DNA of 64,000 nt from Silene latifolia (GCF_048544455.1 NC_133526.1:12850001-12914000); one strand, 5' to 3'; positions 1 to 10,240 are shown, counted from the first letter of the stretch. Made by a program: numbers and translations. The notes: a model not told the origin generated them from the letters alone.

Positions 1-113
1 GAGGTCGCAGATCCAAAACAGTTGTGGCTAGATCACTGGAAAGAATTGTCAGCAACGACGCCTTGGATAGGCCAAGAGCATTGCAAGCTCTTATCAACTT
101 GATTTCTAATAAA
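1..113 (+). other. Unassigned left edge, possible helicase remnant
   Basis: Frame 1 is open from base 1 to about 108 and contains LWLDHWKELS, which loosely recalls the LW..W..LS stretch near the C-terminus of plant Helitron helicases. The match is too short to establish a family. A Helitron RPA-like gene and a Helitron 3' end lie further right, so a helicase tail here would fit, but this is only a suggestion. Confidence 0.2.
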
Positions 114-939
114 ATCCTTATGTTTTTCTGTTTGTAAAATTGACTGAAAGGTTCGGGCATTTGAGACGCGAAGTTGCTTAGTGTTTTTAAAATATGTAAA
201 AGTTGACTGAAATGACTTATTGGGTAATGGTGGAGTCAGTGTCACATGCTTTTTCTTTCGGTTTACATATTTCATTTGTTGTTGGTGGCTAGAATTAAGG
301 TTGTGACTTAAACCTTCGATTCTTTGTGTATGGACAGTTTATCCTTTGCTATATGTATATAGAATTCTCGTAGATTAGTATTAGGTTTTCTTTTTTAATT
401 TATACGTTTTCCCTTTTGGCCTTTTTTTTCTCCTTAGGACCGTATATTTATATGCTATATAGTATTAACTGTGTTTCTGTTATTATTAATTTACTTTTAA
501 TTTATAATTGTATTCCCTCTTTAAATTAGACCTTTGATTCTGCTAAATTGCTTGTTGTTGATGTTTCAGTTTTTTAAATTTCTTTACTATTCTTTTCAAT
601 TAATGCTGTTTACATTGGTGTTATTGTACGTTTTGTGTTGTCCTGGTTATTTATTGTTTAGTAGTAGTGGTCATTTTAATTGTTTTGATTATTTTGTATG
701 TTTTTATTATCATTGAATTGAATATTAAATTAGATTAGCTGTTAGAAGTCCTCTTATATCTCAATTTTTCTCTTCTCTTTGTAACGGTGATTTTTTGTTT
801 GTGTTTTGTATTTAAGACTTGGTTATTATTTTCGTGGTTATTTGCATTCTCTTTTATTAATTCTACTGATCAATACTCTTTTATTATTTGATCTTCTTGT
901 CTTTTTAGATTACATTAATTAATTAATTTGTGGTGCTTG

Positions 940-943
<4 letters not shown>

Positions 944-988
<45 letters not shown>
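944..988. repeat. (TA)n microsatellite, left arm
   Basis: An uninterrupted TA dinucleotide tract. Its counterpart in the right arm is at 2019-2054, slightly shorter. Confidence 0.97.
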
Positions 989-989
<1 letters not shown>

Positions 990-1081
990 CCTATTTTATT
1001 CCATACATATCATGTTGTATTCATCTTATAATCTTTCCTTTTCATTTGTTGTTTATTTTCCAGTTGATTCTTGTTTACGCA

Positions 1082-1480
1082 ATGGCCGTTACTGACGTTG
1101 GTGACGTAGTGGAGGTGATGTTTTTCGAGTTGGGCTTTATTGGTTCCTATTTTCTTGCAACCATAGTATATTTATTGGGAGATGCTGAAGTGTATGTTCA
1201 GTTTCACCAGCTTTTGTCACCCACTGGTTCTCGCCTTCTGAGAGACGTTATTGGGGTTGAGCACATACGTCCTTTGGCCCCTTCATTGCGAGGATGGAGT
1301 ATGGTCTTTATGATCACGTTGACGTGTTTGTCAACGATGGCTGGTGGACCGGGCGTGTTATAGACGTCTCCGGTGTAGAAGGTTACTATGAGATATTTTT
1401 TGAAATGTATGATGAGGTTTCGTATAATGTTAACTATGAGATGCGCCCGCGTCTCGATTGGGAGAATAATAGGTGGGTGG
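1082..1480 (+). pseudogene. DUF724/Agenet-domain gene fragment, left arm
   Basis: The fragment starts at ATG 1082, shortly after a TTTTCCAG acceptor-like site that suggests a 5'-UTR intron upstream. The first segment reads GDVVEVMFFELGFIGSYFLA and continues to IRPLAPS, the layout of a first Agenet (Tudor-like) repeat of plant DUF724 proteins. A second segment in another frame (from about 1294) contains VDVFVNDGWWTG and ends in LDWENNRWV, the hallmark GWW and W-x-x-W pattern of the second repeat. The two lie in different frames, joined near 1270-1294, so the reading frame is broken. Agenet domains are proposed to bind RNA or modified histone tails. Only the N-terminal part is present. It is a gene fragment, probably captured or duplicated, not a working gene. 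Confidence 0.75.
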
Positions 1481-1519
1481 GCGCATCTCGATTGGGAGAT
1501 ACGTGTCAACCCAAGAAAA

Positions 1520-1918
1520 CCACCCACCTATTATTCTCCCAATCGAGATGCGGGCGCATCTCATAGTTAACATTATACGAAACCTCATCATACATTTCAA
1601 AAAATATCTCATAGTAACCTTCTACACCGGAGACGTCTATAACACGCCCGGTCCACCAGCCATCGTTGACAAACACGTCAACGTGATCATAAAGACCATA
1701 CTCCATCCTCGCAATGAAGGGGCCAAAGGACGTATGTGCTCAACCCCAATAACGTCTCTCAGAAGGCGAGAACCAGTGGGTGACAAAAGCTGGTGAAACT
1801 GAACATACACTTCAGCATCTCCCAATAAATATACTATGGTTGCAAGAAAATAGGAACCAATAAAGCCCAGCTCGAAAAACATCACCTCCACTACGTCACC
1901 AACGCTGTAACGGGCCAT
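1520..1918 (-). pseudogene. DUF724/Agenet-domain gene fragment, right arm
   Basis: This is the mirror copy of the 1082-1480 fragment, with its ATG at 1918 and the N-terminus reading MARYSVGDVVEV instead of MAVTDVGDVVEV. It has the same two Agenet-like segments in the same two different frames. The shared frame break means the source was already broken, or was assembled from exon pieces, before the inverted duplication. It faces the left copy head-to-head across the short loop. Confidence 0.75.
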
Positions 1919-2017
1919 TGCAGAAACAAGAATCAACCTGGAAAATAAACAACAAATGAAAAGGAAACAAAAAAATGATAAGATGAATACAACAGGATAT
2001 GTATGGAATAAAATAGG

Positions 2018-2018
<1 letters not shown>

Positions 2019-2054
<36 letters not shown>
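2019..2054. repeat. (TA)n microsatellite, right arm
   Basis: Mirror of the tract at 944-988. The length difference between arms is a small record of change since the duplication. Confidence 0.97.
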
Positions 2055-2059
<5 letters not shown>

Positions 2060-2615
2060 CAAGCACCACAAATTAATTAATTAATGGAATATAAAAAGAC
2101 AAGAAGATCAAATAATAAAAGAGTATTGATCAGTAGAATTAATAAAAGAGAATGCAAACAACCACGAAAATAATAATCAAGTCTTAAATACAAAACACAA
2201 ACAAAAAATCACCGTTACAAAGAGAAGAGAAAAACTGAGATATAAAAGGACTTCTAACAGTTAATAATCTAATTTAATATTCAATTCAATGATAATAAAA
2301 ACATACAAAATAATCAAAACAATTAAAATGACCACTACTACTAAACAATAAATAACCAGGACAACACAAAACGTACAATAACACCAATGTAAACAACATT
2401 AATTGAAAAGAATAGTAAAGAAATTTAAAAAACTGAAACATCAACAACAAGCAATTTAGCAGGATCAAAGGTCTAATTAAAGAGGGAATACAATTATAAA
2501 TTAAAAGTAAATTAATAATAACAGACACACAGTTAATACTATATAGCATATAAATATACGGTCATAAGGAGGAAAAAAAACAAAAGGCCAAAAGGGAAAA
2601 CGTATAAATTAAAAA

Positions 2616-3624
2616 GGGTTATTTAACAAGATTACTCCAAACTATAGGTAGGCTTCCCGAAATACTCTAAATTTCATTTAATTCGAGAATAAACCAAACT
2701 ATTAACCGTTTCTTCTCATATTAGAATAGAGTAACCGACTACCTGATAATCAGGTTATTACTACTTTCTTTTTAATAATATTTGAGTTATCACCTCCTCC
2801 TCCACCATTAACATCTAAGCTCAACCATCATAGTCTATTACATATCACCTATCGCCTATCACCGCCAGCCTCGATCATCCGTCGTACAACGAAGCTCGAT
2901 TGCAGGTGCAACTCACATTTATCAGTTGTTGCAACCAAAAATGAAAGACTTCTCTCCACTTGTGCGCATTACTATAAGACACCAAACTGAATCAAAAAAA
3001 TCGAAAAATAGTCTGAGTAATCTGGGCATCTCATATTCTAATCTGTACCGGAAGGTACCAAACCAAACCAAAAGTGCACATGGGCTTCAACTTGTGCGCA
3101 CCACTATCCACCATTATTGATCCTCCTTGACTTCTCTCCACTTTTTTCCCTATTTTTTCCGTATTTTCGTTAATCTGGGATTTGGTACTCAACTTTATAA
3201 TTTTTAGTAGATCTTGAACTTTTATATGAAGCAAAGGCTTTAATTTTTGTTGGTTTGTTCAAGTTTGTGTGGTTATTTTGCAGACCTAATTGACTAAGGT
3301 TGGGTTTTAATCTGGTATTTTGTTTCAAGACCTTAATTTGGGGAAGAATAATTGGGTGTTTAATGGTGAAGATTAGAGGGAAGAAGATGGAGGTGTGCAG
3401 TGTTTTAAAAATTCAGGGGTGTGGATTTGGGAAGAAGAAAAATGGTGGATTTGGGAAGATGAAGAGGTGGGACCCTTCTTACTTTTACTGGCTATTATAG
3501 GTTAGTAAACGGGCAATACTGTTTAAAGAGAAAGGGTGTAGTTCGGTATAAAGGTAGTTAAAATATAGCTTGAAGTATTTTGAGAAGCATCTAAATAGTA
3601 TGGAGTATTTTTATTAAATAACCC
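2616..3624. mobile_element. Mutator-like non-autonomous element, 9-bp TSD
   Basis: The ends are inverted: GGGTTATTTAA at the left and TTAAATAACCC at the right, with similarity continuing about 30 bp inward (TACTCCA). The TSD is AATTAAAAA at 2607-2615 and 3625-3633. The left arm of the surrounding inverted repeat holds the same site uninterrupted once (reverse complement at 392-400), giving a built-in empty site. A 9-bp TSD is typical of Mutator-like elements. The 1009-bp interior has only short ORFs and no recognisable transposase, so it would need a helper. Confidence 0.88.
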
Positions 3625-3806
3625 AATTAAAAAAGAAAACATAATACTAATCTACGAGACTTCTATATACATATAGCAAAGGATAAACTGTCCATACACA
3701 GCAACTGAAGGTTTAAGTCACAACCTTAATTCTAGCCACCAACAACAAATGAAATATGTAAACCGAAAGAAAAAGCATGTGACACTGATTCCACCATTAC
3801 CCAATA

Positions 3807-3994
3807 CACAAATTCTCCCTTATGACGGAGGGTATCCGTCACAAACTTGTGACGGGTACCATATTATCTCACAAAAAACCCATAAGGGTGAGAGAAGGAG
3901 CACATGGGGTGGGTGCCCACCTTGTCCCCTCTACCCATCTCCACTCACAAAATACATGTCGCAAGATCCGACCCGTCACAAGGGAGACCTACTG
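3807..3994. mobile_element. 188-bp MITE with 9-bp TSD
   Basis: The terminal repeats share the core TCTCCCTTNTGACGG: the left end starts CACAAATTCTCCCTTATG, and the right end in reverse complement starts CAGTAGGTCTCCCTTGTG. The TSD TACCCAATA lies at 3798-3806 and 3995-4003. The corresponding left-arm site (218-226) has one uninterrupted copy, confirming the insertion. The interior contains GAGCACATGG and a CCACCTTGTCCCC block also present in a diverged relative near 63196-63430. The 9-bp TSD suggests mobilisation by a Mutator-like transposase. A long plus-strand frame across it (3749-4225) is an artefact of the insertion. Confidence 0.88.
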
Positions 3995-4114
3995 TACCCA
4001 ATAAGTCATTTTAGTCAACTTTTACATATTTTAAAAAGACATAAAGATTACTATGCCGCGTCACAAATGCCCGAACCTTTCAGTCAATTTTACCAACAGA
4101 AAAACATAAGGATT

Positions 4115-4290
4115 ACTATGCCGCGTAAAGAAAAACCTATAATTGAGTCAATATTAGAAAACCGTAGGAAAGGAGCGTTCACTTATTCAAAAGGATCAAC
4201 AAAAATAATGATAAAAGAACACTGAAAAGACAACATCACAAAACAAGCTTTTCAAAAAATAAGGAATTGCAGCTGAACAACAATAATTAC
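4115..4290. other. Spacer between inverted repeat and gypsy element
   Basis: AT-rich sequence with no recognisable gene. It ends in ATTAC (4286-4290), the left target duplication of the LTR element that follows. If that element is removed, this stretch joins directly to 12681, upstream of the RPA1-like gene. Confidence 0.7.
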
Positions 4291-5028
4291 TGTTCCGGGT
4301 GTAATTCCAGAGCGAGTATTGTTACCACCCGTGGCTTGTAGAATGATGTCTTGAGTTGGATTCTTCGTCTCTATCGTTCCTCTCGGCCTCTCCTGCAACA
4401 ATGAACGAACTGAGGGCTTGGCTTTGTGCCAAGCGTACTCAATTGTTCCGGGTGTAATTCCAGAGCAAGTATTGTTACCACCCGTGGCTTGTAGAATGAT
4501 GTCTTGAGTTGGATTCTTCGTCTCTATCGTTCTTCTCGGCCTCTCCTACAACAATGAACGAACTGAGGGCTTGGCTTTGTGCCAAGCGTACTCACTCCGA
4601 CGCTCAAGTCAGTAAACTTAGAGGGGTAAGTTGTTGTTACTTGGCTAAGGATGTATTGTAGAGAGATAAGGAAGATATTACCAGATAAATAGTGATTCTT
4701 AGGTTAATTTTTGGATGCTTTCCTCAATGAAGGTTGAGGAGTATTTATAGACTTTCACCTTTTGTCACGTAGTGGCCAAGTGGCCAAGTGGCTAGCAGGT
4801 GGAAAGACCGTTCTACCCTCGGCCGCTGGACCCATGGCAGGCCGGCCGAGGGTCTTGGATATGAGTACGCGGATATGTGTCCCGGCTGACTGGTTGCCAC
4901 GCCGAGACCGAGGTGACAGGCCGATAGGCTTCATCGGCTAGGCTGTCTAAGTCGTTGACTTTGCTGTGGATATCCTTGACCTTGCTCAATGTGTTGACTT
5001 GGTCAGCGGTGCAGAATATGCCCCATCA
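4291..5028 (-). repeat. 3' LTR of the pol-less gypsy element
   Basis: 738 bp. The outer part is duplicated in tandem: the segment starting TGTTCCGGGTGTAATTCC at 4291 recurs at 4443 (period about 152 bp). In element orientation the duplication lies at the 3' end of the LTR. The same duplication occurs in the other LTR, so it was present in the parental copy. Confidence 0.93.
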
Positions 5029-5040
5029 ATTTGCCCCCAG
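5029..5040 (-). other. Polypurine tract (inferred)
   Basis: Immediately inside the 3' LTR the minus strand reads CTGGGGGCAAAT, a purine-rich run in the position where plus-strand DNA synthesis of an LTR element is primed. The element at 46890-58794 has nearly the same sequence beside its left LTR (CTGGGGCAAAT). Confidence 0.6.
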
Positions 5041-5526
5041 CGTAGTCTATGCCGTGGTATGGGCTCCGATGTATGCTGAACGTATATTCTGCGCAAGTAA
5101 TTTCTGAAACTCTTTTTGGTATCGGCTTCTTCTCCCTCGGCCTGGTTCTTTTTAGGCCGTACCATATATATCCCCCCTCTGCATGGGTGTTTAAAGGACA
5201 TCCGATGTGGAAGAGAAAGTGACGCTGGCCGAGACCAGGGTTGGGAGCGCCGGTTGTTTTTGATTGCCCCCAGGCCGGTGCTTCCTAGCTTGGTTGATCA
5301 TGTGGCCGACGGATAGCAGATACCTAGGAGTTTGTTGAGGAAGATGAATAGGCGAAGAGAGGTGAAGGGGCGTGTTGAAGACGCTTGATCACTGTTGCAT
5401 TGATTGACGTTTGACTGTTGCGACGATTGACTTTCCATGGTTGCATGTCTGACACGTGTCTGTTTGCTGATTGGCTGGCGCTTCATGGGCTGTTCTCTGA
5501 TTGGTCCTTCTTCATGGGCTTTTCCC

Positions 5527-5534
5527 TATAAATA
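5527..5534 (+). promoter_or_regulatory. TATA box upstream of antisense ORF
   Basis: TATAAATA lies 181 bp upstream of the ATG at 5715, inside CCCTATAAATAGGGCAG. The second element has the same arrangement (47865-47872 before ATG 48051). The match in position and context suggests a dedicated promoter for the antisense ORF. No transcription data support it here. Confidence 0.6.
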
Positions 5535-5714
5535 GGGCAGTTATTCCGTGAAATTGGCCACCAATTTCATTCTCTCCAAAATTTTCCTTTATCTAAACTT
5601 TTAAGGGTTTCTTTGTCTTCTAATTTTCAGGGTTGTTACTCCGGCGAGTGTTTTTCTTCAAGGTAAACAAACGAATTTCCTCACTTCTTATTTTGTTAAA
5701 TACTCATTGCTATC

Positions 5715-8346
5715 ATGTCTTCTGCTGACGCCGGGACAAGCACTTCTGCGCCGGGGGGTTCCCCGCCGCGTCTTGATGGGGAGGGGATACTAGACGCCAT
5801 CCCGATAAGGTTTGGGGGCCCTAGGTCTCCTTCTCCCGAAGTTGATCCTCAAGTTTTGGAGGAATGGGAGGATGACGATGACGTCGATCATGACGCAGAC
5901 GATTTTGGTGATGATGCTGGAAAGGCTGGTCCTAATGAGGGGAGGCAGTACGTTATGGATCACGGCGACGCCTGTAAGGTCCGCCTTGACCGTGCTTGGA
6001 CCCATAAGTTCGCCAGTTGTTCCGGCGAGACATTTTTCGAGGGCCATTTTTTTTTTTGGCAGGGGATACAAAATTGTTATTCCTGAGGAGGGTCAGGCGA
6101 TCTGTTGCCCTCCCCCGGGTCACATCGGCGTATACATGCGGCACTTGGAGTACGGGCTCCGGTTTCCTTTGAATGAATACGTTATGGCCATCATTAGGGC
6201 CATGAACGTTGTTGTTGCCCAACTGCACCCGTTGACCGTGAGGACCATAGTCGGCTTTGTCTCTTCAAGGGAGAGGCCCCAACGGTGAATTTATTCCGCC
6301 AGCTTCACCATCTCCGGCCGTCAATCTCTGGCCGCGTCGGATGGTACAGTGTGCAAATGGAGCAGGGTTATGTCTCTGTTGACAAACTTACTTCTTGCAA
6401 GGACTGGAAAGATCGGTGGGTGTACGTTAAGGTGCCGGATGACTATCCGCTGCCCCGCTTCTTTCAGCACCAAGTTAATTTGCGGTGTGAGACCAAGGCG
6501 GAGCACGACAGATGGGTCACCCGGAAAAAGCTCAAGATGGATGCCAGCAAGGTCCCTCTTAAGGAGGATGAGAAGCTGGCGATGAGGCTCTTTGAGGCGG
6601 ACAAGAGTGGGGTGCCGAAGAGATGGATTCCCCCAACGCAGATTATCCTTCAGGATGAGCCGCTCTGCCATGTCGGCCTCATACCGGCCCTAGCACAGGT
6701 TGAGTGGGGTCGGTGTGAGGCCCATCACCGCTCTTAACGCTCCTGTTTCTCGAACTTCGATTTATTTCTTCTAGTTAACTCTTGCTTTGTTTCCTTCACA
6801 GACCACTTTAGACCGGACCTGTCTGAGGATATCCTCCGGAGGATGGGGCTGCACGAAGATAAAACCGTTGCTAATTTGCATCCCAAGGCTCTAACCCATG
6901 ACCGCAGGACGTCGCCGAATGATCTCATGGATCAGCAGCTGAAAAGCTTGAATGTGGTGGAGGCCCAGGCGAAGGTTGTTAGTAGCATGCCGCGTCATAC
7001 GCGAAAAACAAAGTCTTCGGCGGCGAGGGCATCGACATCAGTTCCACCTCCCATTGCTCCTGCTCGGAAGGAGACGGTGGAGATTGTTGATATCACCAAT
7101 GGGGAGGACTCCGATGAGGAGGGGTCTCCCCTTGTCCGTAAGAGAAAAGAGATAGCCTCTACCACTGCCGTTGCTTCTGCTGCTGGCGAGGAAATGCGTC
7201 CTCCGGCGAAGAAGGCCAAGCATGGTACTGATCTATCCTGCGGCCCAGATTTGGCCGGTTCATCAGGCGCTGCTGATGACAGGCTCCCTGGCATGTCTAT
7301 GCATGTTGATACTGATGCTTTCGTTAAATTTTGCAGATCAGCCGCTGTCGGCCGTCGCTTTTATTGAGCAGCAAGCGGAGGAGAACCCCGCGCAGGCTGG
7401 TGATCATAACGCCACCATTGACTCTTCATCCCAGAAGGCTTCCCCCTCCCGACTGCAGGCCGGTGATCGAGACGTCACCACTGATTCTTCATCCCAGAAG
7501 GTTTTCCCCTCCCAGCTTGTAGCGGAAAGCGCGAGGTTGATCGAGAAGCTGGCGAGGTGGAACGAGCTGACCGGTGCTCGTATTATAGAGCAGGAGAAGG
7601 CCGTGGCTCAATCCGCTCTTGAGCTTGATGCCACTAAGAAGGTGGCCGTGAAGGCGAAGCTGGATCTCCTTAATGAGCAGAGGCTTAGGGGAGATGCTGA
7701 GAAAGCGCTCTTGGCTGAGAGAAAACTCAGGGAGGATGCTGAAAAGGAGGTCCTTGCTGAGAGAGCCAAGACCGAGAAATCTTTGCGGCCGAAGTTGTAA
7801 AGTTTCTTTGGAGAAGTGTGACCTTGTTCAGAGGCATGCCGACCTTTATTTTCAGCAGAGGAATGAATTCAGGGGCTTGCATCAGATCCAGGGGAAGGTG
7901 ATTCGGAGCAAGGAGGCCATTATTAGACAAAAGGAGGAGGACATTGAGATGCTCCAAACCGTCATGCTCCCCAACATGTGCACCGAATTCCGGGATCTGG
8001 CCGAAGAAGCTGCCAGGGAAGTGATTGAGGAGCTCTTCCCTCTTGCCGGTTCCTTTCCGTGGGACAAATTTGACGAGCTGTTTGACGACAAGCTCAAAGC
8101 TAAGGAGAAGGCCGTGGAGGAGAAGGCCAAGGAGGCAGTGAGGGTGAAGCAGGAGGAAGAGGTGGCCGCGGAGAAGGCAGCCCTTGCTGAGAAGGCTAAG
8201 GCGGCCAAGGAGGAAGCCGAAAGAATGAGGGCAACGATCTTCTTTGAGGCTAAAGCCGAGGCCGTCAAGCCGAGGCTGCTAGGAAAACTGCCGGGTTGCC
8301 CATCGAAGAGGATGCTGCAACTGCCGCTGATGGCGAGCAGCAATAG
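5715..8346 (+). pseudogene. Antisense ORF of Tat element (gypsy-type PF04195-like), broken
   Basis: Transcribed opposite to gag. It starts at ATG 5715 (MSSADAGTSTSAPGG). An acidic N-terminal stretch is followed by a conserved block with ICCPPPGHIGVYMRHLEYGL and then RFPLNEYVMAII, resembling the 'putative gypsy type transposon' domain (PF04195). Further on are a basic/acidic linker and a long Lys/Glu/Ala-rich coiled coil ending at TAG 8344-8346. By comparison with the copy at 48051-50513 an intron runs from about 6700 to 6801, but its donor reads TT instead of GT. A frame shift sits at the poly-T run 6048-6057, with others near 6285 and 7330. A segment containing DSSSQK is duplicated near 7420-7500. 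The function of these proteins is unknown. The domain assignment is from motif memory, not a search. Confidence 0.72.
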
Positions 8347-8804
8347 GCATAGGGAGGCGGGCGGTTGTCACCAGGCTCACCCGGCGTTTCGGATAGCTTC
8401 CTCCCTGCTACCTTTTGGCGCTCCAAATGACATATTTGTAACTTTTCTCTGTATTCTCCTCGCTTGTAAAATGTCATTTTTAATAAGAGTTCGTTTCTTC
8501 TGCCTCCGGATTGGCCGAGGTCTTTATCTCATTTCTTTTCCTTGTGCTAATAGTCGAGGGCCTCAACTGTTCTTAGCGTTTTGACTTTGCCTCTGGCTTG
8601 GCCGAGGTCTTTTTTCGTCTTCGTCCGAGTTGTCTTCTTACGTTATTGATTGAGCGTCTCTTTTGTTTCCGCCTCGGCTTGGCCGAGGCAGCTTAGAGTG
8701 TGTATCTCAATTGCGTTTACCGCTTCCAAGGCATTTCGATAGCTTTAGCGAGTATCAACTGCGCTGGTCGTGACCGTCGCGGTGTTTGCTTCTTTGTGGA
8801 GACT
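8347..8804. other. Downstream region of antisense ORF
   Basis: Non-coding. It has several copies of a short GC-rich motif around TTGGCCGAGG, also frequent downstream of the second antisense ORF (50760-51130). Confidence 0.6.
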
Positions 8805-9350
8805 GCCGCTCTTGTCAGGTGTGACAGTGTGAGCCGGCGTCTGCTTCCTGTTAACGACTGCCGTTGCGTCTACCACTTGGGTGACTGCGACGGCGTCAAA
8901 CCTCTTGGGGGTGACTGCCGTGGCGTCTACTACTTGGGGTGACTGCGACGGCGCCTGCTTCTTGATAATGACTGCCGCTCTTGTCGATGTGACAGTGTGA
9001 GCTGGCGTCTATTTCTTGATGATGATTGCCGTGGCGTCTACCACTTGGAGTGACTGCGACGGCGTCAAACCTCTTGGGGTGACTGCCGTGGCGTCTACTA
9101 CTTGGGGTGACTGCGACGGCGCCTGCTTCTTGATAATGAATGCCGCTCTTGTCGATGTGACAGTGTGAGCTGGCGTCTATTTCTTGATGATGACTGCCGT
9201 GGCGTCTACCACTTGGAGTGGCTGCGACGGCGTCAAACCTCTTGGGGTGACTGCCGTGGCGTCTACTACTTGGGGTGACTGCGACGGCGCCTGCTTCTTG
9301 ATAATGACTGCCGCTCTTGTCGATGTAACAGTGTGAGCTGGCGTCTGCCT
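8805..9350. repeat. Tandem repeat, about 168-bp period
   Basis: GCCGCTCTTGTC recurs at about 8805, 8974, 9142 and 9310, giving a period of 168-169 bp over more than three copies. Each unit has internal sub-repeats around TGACTGCGACGGCG and GCCGTGGCGTCTAC. The array lies between the protease region and the antisense ORF, where RT-integrase would be in a complete element. Tandem arrays inside Tat/Ogre-type elements are known sources of plant satellites. Confidence 0.9.
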
Positions 9351-9639
9351 ATTGCCGGCGACTTGTGGGAAAATTGACATTTTTGATGGAAGATTTGGAC
9401 GATTTTTCATTAGGTATAAACATGCGTTGGGGTGCCCACAGCTATTTTGGACACCTCCGCCGCTATACAAAGTTTTCCCGAGATTACCAGCGTCCTAATG
9501 GCTCATCTAAGGCACACCTTCCCAGTCAGCCGCTGGTTGCATCCATGAGGTCGCCCTCCTGTTGTAAGGATGGACTCTTACCTTTTTCCGACTTCTTTGC
9601 CACTTTGAGGGATTGCGCGTTGCATCCTCTGGCAGCTAT

Positions 9640-10205
9640 CTGGACGTTGACCACCTCGTCCTTCTCGTCTTTGGAGACGATCTTATGCGCTTCCCCCCCG
9701 GTCCGAGACATACATCAGTGTTAGGGCCCGGATGGACATCACTGCGTCGGCCTCGCTCAGAGTGACTCGGCCAATAAGAACGTTGTAGGACATTCTTAGC
9801 CGCACTCCCTTCGCCGAACATCACCGGCAGTCTGACTGACCCCAGTGGTACCAGGCCGGCCCCAGAGAAGCTGTATAATGGGTTGGTGCAGGGGCTTAAG
9901 TCCTTGACTTTCAGACCGAGGCTGAGGAAGCACTCCCTGAACATGATGTTCGTGTAGGCGCCTGTGTCAATCAGGCACCTCTTGACCAGGTGGTTGGATA
10001 TGTCCAAATTGACTACAAGCGGGTCGCTGTGTGGAGCGATGACTCCTTCGTAGTCCTTCCTTCCAATAGTCATATCGGGGATGTTGGAAGCGGGGATCGC
10101 TGTGTTGGGCACAAAGTTGATGGCCTGATATAGCTCGTTCAGGTGCCGTTTGTGCCCATGAGCGGACCCTCCGTTCTCGTTGCCCCTGATGACGACATGG
10201 ATCAC
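9640..10205 (-). pseudogene. Retroelement aspartic protease, element 1
   Basis: The minus-strand frame contains DPLVVNLDISNHLVKR followed by CLIDTGAYTNIMF, the D-T-G active-site motif of a retropepsin that cleaves the Gag-Pol polyprotein. It matches the protease of the second element (55884-56714) closely. The second copy continues through VVIDGSSAYNVLIGR, but here the frame breaks after KNVL, near 9790, and no polymerase follows. It is probably non-functional. Confidence 0.8.
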
Positions 10206-10240
10206 TCCTATCCGTTCGAAGACGGATTTCTTATCTGAAC

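Larger units (their letters stand above)
114..4114. repeat. Giant inverted repeat (foldback) with 39-nt loop
   Basis: The left arm (114-1480) is nearly identical to the reverse complement of the right arm (1520-4114). The unpaired centre is 1481-1519. The left arm is 1367 bp; the right arm is longer because two transposons sit in it (2616-3624 and 3807-3994). Landmarks mirrored across the axis include a TA microsatellite, an ATTAATTAATTAAT tract, a splice-acceptor-like TTTTCCAG and a gene fragment with Agenet-like domains. Only scattered substitutions and small indels separate the arms, so the duplication is fairly young. A transcript crossing 1500 would fold into a hairpin of about 1.3 kb. 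No terminal motif or TSD for the whole repeat was identified. Confidence 0.93.

Noticed and set aside
1-108. Helitron helicase C-terminus
   Set aside because: Only a short LW..W..LS resemblance; kept as a low-confidence note rather than a gene.
33-275. Minus-strand 80-aa frame and its mirror at 3749-4225
   Set aside because: They are open only because they lie in the inverted repeat; the second continues through a MITE. No family resemblance.
8805-9350. CRISPR-like array
   Set aside because: Units are 168 bp and contiguous without unique spacers, in a plant retroelement. It is a tandem repeat.
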